Of a stretch of DNA of 64,000 nucleotides, positions 54,552 to 63,639 are shown one piece after another. The notes below the pieces were generated by a model. The model searched no databases. It was given only the letters and a program-made list of their open reading frames with translations, and had not been told where the DNA came from. This DNA is from Hydrogenophilales bacterium 28-61-23 (GTDB taxonomy: Bacteria; Pseudomonadota; Gammaproteobacteria; Burkholderiales; Thiobacillaceae). The stretch covers positions 124,001 through 188,000 of the forward strand of contig NCGJ01000003.1 in the NCBI GenBank assembly GCA_002281555.1, given 5' to 3'. The translations under genes and the position numbers were made by a program. Position 1 is the stretch's first letter; each line of letters starts with the position of its first letter.

Positions 54552-55148
54552 TCAGTTAATGCAAATCTTGCGCCGCCAGGCCAACAGGCCCAGGCCACCC
54601 AACCAGAGCGCCCAGGTTTCGGGCTCGGGCACCACGGTTACCGCAACCAAGCCACCGAATGTGCACTCCTCACAAACCGAAATCGGGCCCGTGGACACAA
54701 AACCACTTGCCGTAATCTGGTGAATTCCAGGCGCCGCATTGTCGGCAATCTTGAACGCACCGTTCAGTGCCAGTTGCCCGGCAACAGGAACCGAAGCGAG
54801 ACTGAAAGAGCCGATCCGAACATGCCAGGCACCATCATTGATATCGACACCAGCGGATTCTGAATAGCTGGGCAGCGCGGCCAAGGGCTGTGTTACCCCG
54901 TTAAACACGACGGTTGATGCCCCTGACAGGAAGCTCAAGGCATTCGGATCGAACACCAGATCCAGCGTGAACGAATCGAAATCGAAGCCATTGATATCAA
55001 GCGACAAACTGGGATGAACAACCGTGCTTGGCAGGCCGGAAACACTCACCGTGCCCATATCAAAATCAGGCACCGACGCATAAGTAGCGCCCGAGAGAAC
55101 CAGACAGGAAGCGGACAAAACCGCCAATAGATTCTTATACAAACTCAT
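54552..55148 (-). CDS. PEP-CTERM sorting-signal protein (198 aa)
   Basis: Signal peptide (MSLYKNLLAVLSASCLVLSG, cleaved near TYAS), a cohesin-like beta-sandwich body (FDFDSFTLDLVFDPNALSFL, then GTFKIADN-like turns), and a C-terminal PEP-CTERM signal: VPEPETWALWLGGLGLLAWR followed by basic residues. Such proteins are cut and sorted by exosortase (EpsH/XrtA), not encoded in this window. The start at 55148 has AAGGAG 7 bp upstream; an in-frame start at 55208 is rejected because it lies upstream of the -24/-12 promoter (55185-55199). Its promoter and upstream elements are annotated separately. It probably takes part in envelope or exopolysaccharide-associated surface structure. Confidence 0.9.
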   Translation of the reverse strand: MSLYKNLLAVLSASCLVLSGATYASVPDFDMGTVSVSGLPSTVVHPSLSLDINGFDFDSFTLDLVFDPNALSFLSGASTVVFNGVTQPLAALPSYSESAGVDINDGAWHVRIGSFSLASVPVAGQLALNGAFKIADNAAPGIHQITASGFVSTGPISVCEECTFGGLVAVTVVPEPETWALWLGGLGLLAWRRKICIN

Positions 55149-55184
55149 GGTCGCTCTCCTTGGACATAGCCATCCTTTTATAGG

Positions 55185-55199
55185 CAATTTTTGTGCCAT
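55185..55199 (-). promoter_or_regulatory. Sigma-54 promoter of the first PEP-CTERM gene
   Basis: On the minus strand TGGCACAAAAATTGC matches TGGCAC-N5-TTGC with exact GG-N10-GC spacing. The predicted start of transcription is near 55173, 25 nt before the ATG. Confidence 0.85.
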
Positions 55200-55270
55200 T
55201 TTCCACACCCCCCGGATTTGCCGGGCTCAAAGGGAGGCCACGAAACACGGGCGAAGAACGCCTGCATTTG

Positions 55271-55287
55271 TGTAAATAATTCCGACA
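55271..55287 (-). promoter_or_regulatory. Upstream element, copy 1 (TGTAAATAATTCCGACA, plus-strand reading)
   Basis: A 17-bp motif, one base different from the copy at 55349-55365 and similar (14/17) to the one upstream of the second PEP-CTERM gene. Its centre is about 82 bp upstream of the -24 element. It is a likely activator site. Confidence 0.6.
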
Positions 55288-55348
55288 CATTTTCATCTGC
55301 CGCTCGCACTAAGCTGCTGATTCAATTACCGGCCTGACCACCAGTTGC

Positions 55349-55365
55349 TGTAAACAATTCCGACA
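55349..55365 (-). promoter_or_regulatory. Upstream element, copy 2 (TGTAAACAATTCCGACA, plus-strand reading)
   Basis: Second copy of the 17-bp motif, 78 bp from copy 1 and just after the stop of the neighbouring unknown gene. Direct repeats at this distance fit cooperative binding of a sigma-54 activator. Confidence 0.6.
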
Positions 55366-55376
55366 TTCCTGTGCGA

Positions 55377-56117
55377 TCAATGCTCCGCAACTCCTGCGGG
55401 GTACGGACGCCTGAACATTTCGTATAAATCGATGCCAACATGAATCAATTGCAGCAGTTTTTGTGGATCGACTTCGTGACGCACCAGATCCGCGCCCATT
55501 TCGAGGCTTGAAAGAATCAGGCCATCGTTTGCGGCATCCAGGCAAACACCGCCCTTGGAACGCAGCGCGGAAGATATCCGCTTAACAAATGGCGAAATAT
55601 TTCTGGCCTGTCCGGCACTGGCATAGACCCGGAAACGTTGGTCAAGCGCCATGTCGCCGGTTTCGATTATTTCCATCCCCGGCAGGGGGAAGGTGTCCGA
55701 GAACTTCTGAAAAATTTTACCGGCCAGGCCGGACGCATCGAGCACGCTCTCGATGGAGATACGCGGCAAATCCAGCGCCTTCGACACCAGGCAGACAAGT
55801 ATCGACTGCCCGCCACGCGCTTTGCCGCTCGCGCTCCCGAATCGATAGTCGCAAACATAGATTTCGTAAAGCCCATCCGGCGCCGACCGACGATAGAGAT
55901 GCATCAACAAGCGCTTGCCGGGTTTACGGGTATTCACGATTTGCAACCGTTGCGCCAACTCGGACTTGACGTCCTCGGCCGCGCAAGCTTCGAAACCGAT
56001 CGGCAACAAGGCCGCCTCGATCTTCTTGCGCCATCGACCGGCATCGAGAACAATCAGATAGAAGAACAGGCCCGCCACTAAGAAAAAGACCAGCAGGCCA
56101 ATCAAGGTATTGCTCAT
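55377..56117 (-). CDS. Hypothetical membrane-anchored protein (246 aa)
   Basis: An N-terminal membrane helix (MSNTLIGLLVFFLVAGLFFYL) anchors a cytoplasmic or periplasmic domain of about 215 residues, with strands around LLMHLYRRSAPDGLYEIYVCDYRF and QSILVCLVSKALDLPRISIE and a C-terminal helical part. It resembles proteins annotated DUF3137-like, but the match is from pattern memory only. It lies between the two PEP-CTERM genes without sharing their promoters. Function unknown. Confidence 0.65.
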   Translation of the reverse strand: MSNTLIGLLVFFLVAGLFFYLIVLDAGRWRKKIEAALLPIGFEACAAEDVKSELAQRLQIVNTRKPGKRLLMHLYRRSAPDGLYEIYVCDYRFGSASGKARGGQSILVCLVSKALDLPRISIESVLDASGLAGKIFQKFSDTFPLPGMEIIETGDMALDQRFRVYASAGQARNISPFVKRISSALRSKGGVCLDAANDGLILSSLEMGADLVRHEVDPQKLLQLIHVGIDLYEMFRRPYPAGVAEH

Positions 56118-56295
56118 GGGCGGTTGGGCTGCATATGGCCTCGCAAGGATGCAGGAGCGGACAACGGCTAGTTCGAGGTTGACGGGAATGTCGAAAAATA
56201 TGCCGCCCTGGCACAGGTCTGAATCCAGTACGGCACACCCAACCGAATCAACTGATTTTAGGTGGCAACGCTTTTCAACACCCCGTCAAGGAAAC

Positions 56296-56928
56296 TCAAT
56301 TCCATGTGTAACCAGAGTCGTTTCTTGCATGACCAAGCATGCGTTGGACGACGACCAGACCCAGGCCGCCCAACATCATCAGCCAGGTTGCGGGTTCAGG
56401 GACGGCGGTAACGCTGGCGGCCACATCGAAAACGTCTTCCGGAAACGGATCGACATCGGCGGCGGTGCTGGTCATGCTGCCGTAGATATGGACAGCCGTG
56501 CTCATGCCGGCATGGAAACCCGGTGTGAGATCGAACACGCTATTCATCACCATCGACCCGGCCGGAATGGCGTAATGCCCATCACCAAACAAAGCGGACA
56601 GCGAATAACTACCAACGTCGTCATTAACCAGAGAGAAGAAGTCCGGGTTGCTCAGCAGAGCGCTAAAGTCCTGTTGAACCCCGTTGATCGAGATGCTGGA
56701 TTGCGCCTTGTTGAACGTCATCAGGTCGGCGTCGTAATCGACAAGCAACGTCAAGCTTGTGAAGTCGTAGGGAGCGTCAAAAGAAAAAGTCAGCGTCGGC
56801 ATGGCCTGACCGCCCGGCACAGCGGAAGCGTTTCCCGGTGTGATCGTCACGGCGGCTTGTGAGGCGGTTGTTGTCAAACAGAAAGCACAACCGGCAAGCA
56901 GCAAAGCAATACGTTGCGTATGTTTCAT
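56296..56928 (-). CDS. PEP-CTERM sorting-signal protein (210 aa)
   Basis: Signal peptide (MKHTQRIALLLAGCAFCLTT, cleaved near SQA), a cohesin-like domain (ITPGNASAVPGGQAMPTLTF, FTSLTLLVDYDADLMTFNKA), and C-terminal VPEPATWLMMLGGLGLVVVQ followed by RMLGHARNDSGYTWN. The tail after the TM stretch is longer and less basic than usual. Start at 56928 with GGAG 8 bp upstream. Its sigma-54 promoter lies at 56973-56988. It is a second exosortase substrate of the same cohesin-like type as the gene at 54552. Confidence 0.88.
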   Translation of the reverse strand: MKHTQRIALLLAGCAFCLTTTASQAAVTITPGNASAVPGGQAMPTLTFSFDAPYDFTSLTLLVDYDADLMTFNKAQSSISINGVQQDFSALLSNPDFFSLVNDDVGSYSLSALFGDGHYAIPAGSMVMNSVFDLTPGFHAGMSTAVHIYGSMTSTAADVDPFPEDVFDVAASVTAVPEPATWLMMLGGLGLVVVQRMLGHARNDSGYTWN

Positions 56929-56972
56929 GATGAGCACTCCAATCAAATGAAGACAGCGTCAAGAACAAGAAG

Positions 56973-56988
56973 AGCAAGCATTAGGCCA
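56973..56988 (-). promoter_or_regulatory. Sigma-54 promoter of the second PEP-CTERM gene
   Basis: On the minus strand TGGCCTAATGCTTGCT has the correct GG-N10-GC spacing and an ideal TTGCT -12 element. The predicted transcription start is near 56962, about 34 nt before the ATG. Confidence 0.75.
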
Positions 56989-57051
56989 ACAAACAAACCC
57001 CCTAAGTAATCAAGCAATTACACACACAGAAAATCCAGGTAGCCCAGTGAG

Positions 57052-57068
57052 CGTAAAAAATCCCGACA
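57052..57068 (-). promoter_or_regulatory. Upstream element at the second PEP-CTERM promoter (CGTAAAAAATCCCGACA, plus-strand reading)
   Basis: It matches 14 of 17 positions of the copies upstream of the first PEP-CTERM gene; its centre is about 74 bp upstream of the -24 element. It supports co-regulation of the two genes. Confidence 0.55.
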
Positions 57069-57140
57069 ATGCACACGCCCTTCAGCTCAGCTATGCTGAC
57101 ATAGCACACCATTGGATGGTGTAAGCACGCTTTGATTGCG

Positions 57141-57179
57141 TATAAAACAAAACGGGCGCGATTTGCATCGCGCCCGTTT
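57141..57179 (-). terminator. Rho-independent terminator of the porin gene
   Basis: AAACGGGCGCGAT and ATCGCGCCCGTTT form a perfect 13-bp stem with a TTGC-type loop (57150-57179). On the minus strand the T-rich stretch TTGTTTTATA follows. It lies about 55 bp after the porin stop. Confidence 0.92.
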
Positions 57180-57234
57180 CAGTTTCCAACCGTTAACCGG
57201 GTTGTCCTCTTGCGAGGACTTCCCCGGCGCGGGA

Positions 57235-58257
57235 TTAGAAGGAGTGCTTGATACCGATGTTCAGGCCAGTGGCGCCATCGGAAGTCGTAGCGATGGAGTC
57301 ATTGTCGGCAGAGACATGAACCAGGTAAGCGGTGGTGCGCTTGGACAAGTTGTAGTCAACACCCACAACCCACTTGGTCTCGTCAGCGCTGGTGGTAGCG
57401 GTCAGATCACGATCGACGGCTGCGTAAGAAGCCTTCAGCACGATGGGGCCCATGTTGTAAGCACCATTCACCTGCCAGGAGTTGCGGTCAAGATTAACAG
57501 CACCGCCGTAGTTGCCGACAGCTTCGTAAATGAAACCAACCTTGGCATCACCCATGGTGTAGCCCACGCCCAGTTTCCAGGCGTCGCTATCGAGCACTTC
57601 CACGTTTTGGTAGGACAGGCTGGCAAACAGAGGGCCGTTGCTGTAGATGCCGGTCAAAGAAACGGCGTCCATGTTCTCATCGGCCTTGTTCAAACCACCG
57701 CCAGTGAAGCCGTTTTCCAGAACCATGGCGGCGGCAAAGTGGAAGCCGCTGAAGGTGGGGGAAATATAGGCCAGCGCGGAAGCTGCACGAGCGTCATGGG
57801 TGGCGTCGAGCGCGTCAACGGCATCAACAGCGGCTTGGTTGTAGTCGCCAATGGTGTCGGCGAACAGATCCAGCGAGCCGGTGCCCAGCTTGTACGGGGT
57901 GTCATGACGGCCCATCAGCACGGTACCGAAACCGCCAGCCAGACCGACAAAGGTGTTACGGGTGGCCAGATCGACTTGACCGGCGGTAGAGGAGACGCCC
58001 ACGGATTTGTGGTCGGTACCCAGGCCGGATTCAATTTGCCAAATAGCCTTCATGCCGCCGCCCAGATCTTCGCTACCCTTGAAACCGATGCGGCTGGTGT
58101 TGTTGACGATAGCCGGCTCGGAACCATAGGTGGCGTTGGTGTCGTTGGTTTCAACAGCGATGTTCATGACGCCATAAACGTCAACGTTGGAAGTAGCGGC
58201 AAAAGCGGGGGCGGAAACAACGCCAGCAACAGCCAGAGCGATCAGAGACTTTTTCAT
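57235..58257 (-). CDS. Gram-negative outer-membrane porin (Neisseria/Burkholderia type)
   Basis: The 340-residue porin has a signal peptide (MKKSLIALAVAGVVSAPAFA), the typical mature start SNVDVYGVMNIAVET, SRIGFKGSEDLGGGMKAIWQ, FVGLAGGFGTVLMGRHDTPY (the L3 constriction region begins there), and a terminal beta-strand ending in Phe (GLNIGIKHSF) as needed for BAM-mediated insertion. It should form a trimer of 16-stranded barrels. The start at 58257 is preceded by AGGAG at 8 bp. The 350-bp upstream region and strong terminator indicate a monocistronic, strongly expressed gene. Confidence 0.95.
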   Translation of the reverse strand: MKKSLIALAVAGVVSAPAFAATSNVDVYGVMNIAVETNDTNATYGSEPAIVNNTSRIGFKGSEDLGGGMKAIWQIESGLGTDHKSVGVSSTAGQVDLATRNTFVGLAGGFGTVLMGRHDTPYKLGTGSLDLFADTIGDYNQAAVDAVDALDATHDARAASALAYISPTFSGFHFAAAMVLENGFTGGGLNKADENMDAVSLTGIYSNGPLFASLSYQNVEVLDSDAWKLGVGYTMGDAKVGFIYEAVGNYGGAVNLDRNSWQVNGAYNMGPIVLKASYAAVDRDLTATTSADETKWVVGVDYNLSKRTTAYLVHVSADNDSIATTSDGATGLNIGIKHSF

Positions 58258-58631
58258 GTTTGAAACTCCTATCAAGTTAGTAAAACTTCTTGCCCTGCGC
58301 GGTGGCTAGGTATTGGGCTATCGCCCTGTTGCCTTGCCGCCGCCCTCTTGTTAAAGGAGGGAGCCAAAAACCTCTCGCGCGAGAAGTTGGCGGCCATTTT
58401 GCTCAACTCTTAACAGACGCAGCAAATTCGCATGCACTTCTCATGTAACTTCTTAAGAGTGGCGTTGCGTGACTGCAACAAAAGATTATTCAATGCGTAA
58501 TAATCCACATCGGCAACAAAATCTTCATTGCAATTTTTGAATTACGGGCTCGCCACCTGTCCGCGGGAACGCCGATATAGCGGCGTTCCCGTTGAACCGG
58601 CCCGTGATCATCCCTTTACCCGCTTTTCCAC
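58258..58631. other. Divergent upstream region of porin and miaA
   Basis: It contains an 11-bp perfect hairpin (CGGGAACGCCG/CGGCGTTCCCG, 58564-58591) 40 bp before miaA, possibly a leader structure. The stretch near the porin start is AT-rich. I could not assign -35/-10 boxes with confidence. Confidence 0.55.
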
Positions 58632-59582
58632 ATGACCTTCCCCGCCGTCACCCTCATGGGCCCCACCGCCAGCGGCAAGACCGATCTGGCGATCCGGCTA
58701 TGCCAGCGCTTTCCGCTGGAAATCGTCAGCGTCGACTCGGCCCTGGTTTATCGCGACATGGATATCGGCACGGCGAAACCGGATGCGGCCACCTTGGCGC
58801 GCGCGCCGCATCATTTGATCGATCTGCTGCCGCCGACCGAGGCGTATTCGGCCGGACGTTTCAAAAAAGATGCCTTATTAGAAATGGAGCGGATTCGAGC
58901 ACGCGGGCGGATTCCCTTGTTGGCCGGCGGCACGATGTTGTATTTCCGCGCCTTGCAGGGCGGGCTGGACGATCTGCCGCCGGCCGATCCGGCGCTGCGC
59001 GCGGAACTGGAAGCGCGCGCCGCCGTGGAAGGCTGGCCGGCCCTGCATGCGGAACTGTGCCGGCTCGATCCGGAAACCGGCGCGCGTTTGCAACCCAACG
59101 ATGCGCAACGCATACAACGCGCGCTGGAACTTTGTCTGAGCACCGGCGGGCCGGTGTCAGCCTTGTGGTCGTTGGCCGCCAGGTCGGCAACCCAGCCGGC
59201 CGCGCCGGAACACAACTGGCTCGAATTCGCCCTGTTTCCGTCCGACCGCGCCTGGCTGCATCGACGCATCAACCTGCGTTTCCGGCAGATGCTGGAAATG
59301 GGTTTGGTCGATGAGCTGCGCGATTTGCGCACCCGCTATCCGCTCAATGCGGACATGCCCTCGATGCGCTGCGTCGGTTACCGGCAAACCTGGCGTTTTC
59401 TGGACGGTGAAATCGATGCGGAGACACTATATGAACAAGGCGCGGCCGCCACCCGCCAGTTGGCCAAGCGGCAACTGACCTGGCTGCGCGGTTGGGCAAG
59501 CGCAATCAGACTGGAACCCGCCACACCGGATGCCTTCGACGCGTTGGCGCGTCGAATTGAAATACATTTAGCCAGCACGTAG
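58632..59582 (+). CDS. miaA: tRNA dimethylallyltransferase
   Basis: The 316-residue enzyme transfers a dimethylallyl group to A37 of tRNAs that read UNN codons. The P-loop is GPTASGKTDLA (10-20), followed by SVDSALVYRDMDIGTAKPD, PHHLIDLLPPTEAYSAGRF and GGTMLYFRALQGGLDDLPPA, and later SMRCVGYRQTWRFLDGE and ATRQLAKRQLTWLRGW, all typical of MiaA. Length matches the family. The hairpin at 58564 lies in the leader. The gene stands alone and ends before a clear terminator at 59634. Confidence 0.96.
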   Translation: MTFPAVTLMGPTASGKTDLAIRLCQRFPLEIVSVDSALVYRDMDIGTAKPDAATLARAPHHLIDLLPPTEAYSAGRFKKDALLEMERIRARGRIPLLAGGTMLYFRALQGGLDDLPPADPALRAELEARAAVEGWPALHAELCRLDPETGARLQPNDAQRIQRALELCLSTGGPVSALWSLAARSATQPAAPEHNWLEFALFPSDRAWLHRRINLRFRQMLEMGLVDELRDLRTRYPLNADMPSMRCVGYRQTWRFLDGEIDAETLYEQGAAATRQLAKRQLTWLRGWASAIRLEPATPDAFDALARRIEIHLAST

Positions 59583-59633
59583 AGCGAAATACCCGCAGGG
59601 GGCAGGTCATATCCGTAAAGCCGCTCAAGCGCG

Positions 59634-59682
59634 GCGCCTTCCGCCATTGCCCGGCTGAGTCGGCGGAAGGCGCTTCGCTTTT
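59634..59682 (+). terminator. Rho-independent terminator after miaA
   Basis: GCGCCTTCCGCC and GGCGGAAGGCGC form a perfect 12-bp stem with a 16-nt loop, followed by TTCGCTTTT. Confidence 0.75.
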
Positions 59683-59737
59683 CCGCCCCAGCCTGCCTCA
59701 CAATCCACAACCTGGATGACAAATAAGCGACCCCGCC

Positions 59738-60667
59738 ATGCTCAGCTACCGCCACGCCTTTCACGCCGGCAACCATGCCGATGTACTTAAACATTTAATC
59801 CTGGTCGGCCTGATGCGCTATCTGGCGCAGAAGGACAAAGCCTACTGGTTCATCGATACGCATGCCGGCGCGGGCGCTTATGGGCTCGATGCCGGTTACG
59901 CGACACAAAATGCCGAGCATGAAAGCGGCATTGCCCGGCTGTGGAATCAGCCCGATCTGCCACCCGCGTTGGCCGACTACGTGGGCCAGATCCGCGCGCT
60001 CAACCCTAGCGGCAATCTGACGCTGTATCCCGGCTCGCCCTATCTGGCGGCGAAACTGGTGCGCGATCAAGACCGCATGCGGCTGTTTGAACTACATCCC
60101 ACCGATGTCGATCTGCTCGGCAAAACCTTCCCCGACGCCGGCGGCAAAATCATCGTCACGCGCGGCGATGGCTTCGCCGGACTCAAAGCCCTGCTGCCGC
60201 CGCCATCCCGACGGGCCTTGGTGCTGATCGACCCTTCGTACGAAGACAAGGCCGATTATCAAAATGTCGTCCACGCGCTCACCGACAGTCTGGAACGCTT
60301 CGCCACCGGCATTTATGCGATTTGGTATCCGCTTCTGCAGCGCCAGGAAGCGCAACGGCTGTCGGAACGGTTCAAGCGCATGAAGGAAGTCGAATGGCTG
60401 GACGCCACCTTGAGCATCCATACGCCGTCACGCGATGGCTTCGGCATGCACGGCAGCGGCATGTTCATCGTCAACCCACCGTGGAAGCTGGCGGAAACGC
60501 TGCGCGAATGCCTGCCCTATCTGGCGAAAACCCTGGGTGAGGATGGCGGCGGCAGTTTTACGTTGCTTGAAAGCGGCGCGGAAAACCAAGTCCCGGGCCA
60601 GGCCAAACGCGAGCCGATGAAGACGGAAGCCAGAACGCCGCTGCGGCCGCGTCGAAAAACGACATAA
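59738..60667 (+). CDS. rlmJ: 23S rRNA (adenine(2030)-N(6))-methyltransferase
   Basis: The 309-residue protein starts MLSYRHAFHAGNHADVLKHL, the hallmark N-terminus of RlmJ. The SAM-binding part has DTHAGAGAYGL, the catalytic motif IDPSYE (DPPY-like) lies near 167, and GSGMFIVNPPWKL is near 245. It methylates N6 of A2030 in free 23S rRNA. The C-terminal extension (EPMKTEARTPLRPRRKTT) is a basic tail not seen in short homologues. It is monocistronic. Confidence 0.95.
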   Translation: MLSYRHAFHAGNHADVLKHLILVGLMRYLAQKDKAYWFIDTHAGAGAYGLDAGYATQNAEHESGIARLWNQPDLPPALADYVGQIRALNPSGNLTLYPGSPYLAAKLVRDQDRMRLFELHPTDVDLLGKTFPDAGGKIIVTRGDGFAGLKALLPPPSRRALVLIDPSYEDKADYQNVVHALTDSLERFATGIYAIWYPLLQRQEAQRLSERFKRMKEVEWLDATLSIHTPSRDGFGMHGSGMFIVNPPWKLAETLRECLPYLAKTLGEDGGGSFTLLESGAENQVPGQAKREPMKTEARTPLRPRRKTT

Positions 60668-60786
60668 CAATACGCGGCTCGCAAGCGGTCATCCCACGAA
60701 TTCAACTCAATATCCAACCGGCCAGGCCGATAAAAGCATTCGACATCGGCACATCGCCACGTCATTCATCGAACAGCGAGGCGAAC

Positions 60787-61584
60787 ATGCTGCATATATA
60801 TATACAGAAGCTGGTTACCGGATTCACCCTGGCCATGATGTTGTTGCCGGTCACGGCGGCGCGGGCCGAGCAGGCCAAGCCGGAAATGTTGATTTATTGC
60901 GGCATCACCATGATCCGGCCGATGACCGAAATTGCGCGCCAGTTCGAACAGCGCGAGAACGTCAAGATCACCCTTGCCCAAGGCGGCTCGGAAGACCTGT
61001 ATCAAAGCCTGAAGAAAAGCGCGATGGGCGATCTTTACCTGCCGGGCGAACCAACCTATCGCACAAAATATCTTGCCGAAGGGTTGCTGGGGGATGTCGT
61101 CACGCTGGGTTACAACCAGCTCGCCATCATAGTGAAAAAGGGCAACCCGAAGCGCATCAAGGGCGATGTCAGGGAACTGTTGCGCAACGACATCAGCATC
61201 ATCATCGGCAATGCCGAATCCGGCAGTGTCGGCAAGGAAACCAAAGACGTGCTCGAGGCGGCCGGCATTTACGGCAAAGTACTCGATGCCAGCGTCAACC
61301 TGGCGCCCGATTCGCGCGGACTCAACAACGCCATGAAAAACGGAGAGGCCGATGTCATCCTCAACTGGCGCGCAACCGGTTTTTTTCCGGATAACGCCAA
61401 GGTGGTCGACGTTATCGACCTGAACCCGAAACTGGCGCCGCCGCAAGCATTGCTGCTCAATCTGCTGGCCTTCTCGAAAGACAAGGCTATGGCAAAACGC
61501 TTCATGCATTACAGCGCTGGCGAGGAAGGCCAGGCGATATTCCGCAAATTCGGCTTTCTGGATAACAAAAGCGTGAGCAAATAG
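60787..61584 (+). CDS. ModA/PstS-like periplasmic substrate-binding protein linked to a histidine kinase
   Basis: A signal peptide (through TAARAE, about 28 residues) precedes a two-lobed periplasmic binding protein. The first strand is MLIYCGITMIRPMTEIARQF, a hinge-like GYNQLAIIVKKGNP follows, and the second lobe has IIIGNAESGSVGKETKDVLE and GEADVILNWRAT, as in molybdate/tungstate-type ModA proteins. No ABC permease or ATPase gene is adjacent. Instead the hybrid sensor kinase begins 17 bp after the stop, so the protein probably serves as the ligand sensor for the kinase, like TorT for TorS. The ligand is unknown; oxyanions are one possibility. Confidence 0.85.
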   Translation: MLHIYIQKLVTGFTLAMMLLPVTAARAEQAKPEMLIYCGITMIRPMTEIARQFEQRENVKITLAQGGSEDLYQSLKKSAMGDLYLPGEPTYRTKYLAEGLLGDVVTLGYNQLAIIVKKGNPKRIKGDVRELLRNDISIIIGNAESGSVGKETKDVLEAAGIYGKVLDASVNLAPDSRGLNNAMKNGEADVILNWRATGFFPDNAKVVDVIDLNPKLAPPQALLLNLLAFSKDKAMAKRFMHYSAGEEGQAIFRKFGFLDNKSVSK

Positions 61585-61601
61585 GGCTCTCAATCGACGT
61601 C

Positions 61602-63614
61602 ATGGCTCAATCCAGCCCGACCCCGGACGTATCCAGCGGCACGAACATCCAGACTTCGCGCTTCCTGTGGCTGATAGGCATATTTGTCTTCAGCCTGATG
61701 CTGGTGGTCGGACTGAAGATGTTCTTCTCACATCTGTACGACGAACTCGGCGAGCGCAGCGCCAACGAGCGCGCTCGCCTGTTCATTGGCGAGGAGCTCG
61801 TCAACACATTGCTGCGCATCGAAAAAGACGTTTACCAGATGAGCACGCTGACCAGTCCGGTCGCCCAGAACCGGATGGAAGCAAAAATCCGGGAACACGT
61901 CAGCAAGATGCGCACCGATCTGGATGTGCTGCAAAAAGGCGGGCGGGTCAGGCAAGTGATCTATCTCAACATAGAAGGCCATGACCAGATGGTGCGCGAT
62001 GTCGAATATCGACCCGATCCGCAAGCGCGCGGTTATGTCATGGAGCTGATCGAGATCGCCCCGCTGCTCGATCAGATTCTGGAAAAAACCCAATCGCTGC
62101 GCGACCTGCTCGCCAAACGCGCGCAACTACGCGACAACAACGATAGCCAGGGCCTGTTTTCACTTGAACATGAAATCACGATTTACCTCAAACACATCCC
62201 GCCCTATTTTTTCCGGCTGAACGAAAACGCCAACCGACTGTTCTTCGATAGCAGCGACCGCCTGAAAGAACTGGAACGTCAGCTCGCGGCGCAAACAGCT
62301 CGTTTGAAGACCACGGAAATGGCATTGGTGGGGCTGATCATCGTGCTCGCCACGCTGGCCGGTGTCGTCTTCGCGCGCCAGATCAACGAAGCCAATCGGC
62401 GCTTACAGCTTGCCATGGACGAAATGCGCGCCGCCAAGGAAGAAGCCGAACGGGCCAGCCGCACAAAAACCGACTTCGTCTCGCGCATGAGCCACGAATT
62501 GCGCACACCGATGAACGCCATCCTCGGCTTCGCCCAGTTGCTGGAAAGCGAGACGCTGACGCCGGAACACCGGGATTACGTCGGCGAGATCAACCGCGCC
62601 GGCGCACATCTGCTCGAACTGATCAACAAAGTACTCGACCTGGCAAAAATCGAAGCCGGCCAAATGAGCATCGAGCACATCGCATTCGACCTGCGCCACA
62701 CCTTGCGGGAAGTCGCCGCGCTGGTTTCCGAGAACGCCAAAAGCAAGGGGATCGATCTGCGCTTTTTCACCGCGCCCGAGTTGCCAACCCGCGTCATGGG
62801 CGACCCGACACGACTGCGCCAGGTCTTGATCAACCTGATCGGCAATGCCGAGAAATTCACCCGCCAGGGCGATATCGACGTTCGCATCGAACCTGTCGAC
62901 GCGGGTGCGCGCATCCTGTTCAGCGTGCGCGACACCGGCATCGGCATGGATGCAGCCACCCTGGCCCGGCTGTTCCAGCCCTTCTCGCAGGCGGATGAAT
63001 CGACCACCCGGCAATTCGGCGGCACCGGACTGGGGCTCAAGATTTCACAGGACCTGGTGCACGCAATGGGCGGGAATATTCAGGTTGAGAGCGAACCGGG
63101 TGTCGGCAGCCGTTTCTGGTTCAGCCTGCCCGCCGACCCGGCGCCCGGGCAGAAACACGCGGTCGCCGCCCCTCCTGCCGGCGCATCCGAATCCTCCGTT
63201 CCGGCCGCGACCAGCCCGCCCGGCCGTGCCATGCAAGGCCACGTTTTGCTGGTCGAAGACAACCGCATCAACCAGATAGTCGCCACCAGCATGCTGACCA
63301 AACTGGGCTTGAGTTACGACATCGCCAGCCACGGCGGCGAAGCGCTGCAACATCTGCGGGAACACGGCTACGACCTGATTCTGATGGACATGCAAATGCC
63401 GGAACTGGACGGCCCGGAAGCCACCCGCAAGATTCGCGAACTGGAAGCGGCCTCCGCAAAAAAACGTGTCCCCATCATCGCCATGACCGCCAACGCCCTG
63501 CAGGAAGACCGCGACCTCTGCCTCGCCAGCGGCATGGACGACCACATCGCCAAGCCGGTGGAAATGACCAAACTGGCCGAGATACTGCGCAAGTGGTTGC
63601 CATCGCACGGTTGA
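61602..63614 (+). CDS. Hybrid sensor histidine kinase (TM-periplasmic-TM-HisKA-HATPase-receiver)
   Basis: Two membrane helices (about 21-43 and 240-258) enclose a helical periplasmic sensor domain (about 44-239) similar in layout to TorS-type binding-protein partners. The cytoplasmic part has HisKA with His298 in [23 protein letters not shown]-binding motifs [20 protein letters not shown] and [10 protein letters not shown], and a C-terminal receiver with LLVEDNRIN, Asp596 in [13 protein letters not shown] and a Lys in IAKPVE. All phosphotransfer residues are present. No separate HPt or response regulator follows, so the output partner lies elsewhere. It is co-transcribed with the ModA-like binding protein, which likely sets the kinase state. 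Confidence 0.93.
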   Translation: MAQSSPTPDVSSGTNIQTSRFLWLIGIFVFSLMLVVGLKMFFSHLYDELGERSANERARLFIGEELVNTLLRIEKDVYQMSTLTSPVAQNRMEAKIREHVSKMRTDLDVLQKGGRVRQVIYLNIEGHDQMVRDVEYRPDPQARGYVMELIEIAPLLDQILEKTQSLRDLLAKRAQLRDNNDSQGLFSLEHEITIYLKHIPPYFFRLNENANRLFFDSSDRLKELERQLAAQTARLKTTEMALVGLIIVLATLAGVVFARQINEANRRLQLAMDEMRAAKEEAERASRTKTDFVSRMSHELRTPMNAILGFAQLLESETLTPEHRDYVGEINRAGAHLLELINKVLDLAKIEAGQMSIEHIAFDLRHTLREVAALVSENAKSKGIDLRFFTAPELPTRVMGDPTRLRQVLINLIGNAEKFTRQGDIDVRIEPVDAGARILFSVRDTGIGMDAATLARLFQPFSQADESTTRQFGGTGLGLKISQDLVHAMGGNIQVESEPGVGSRFWFSLPADPAPGQKHAVAAPPAGASESSVPAATSPPGRAMQGHVLLVEDNRINQIVATSMLTKLGLSYDIASHGGEALQHLREHGYDLILMDMQMPELDGPEATRKIRELEAASAKKRVPIIAMTANALQEDRDLCLASGMDDHIAKPVEMTKLAEILRKWLPSHG

Positions 63615-63639
63615 ACCCGCTGGCGGTAGCATTGCCGCC

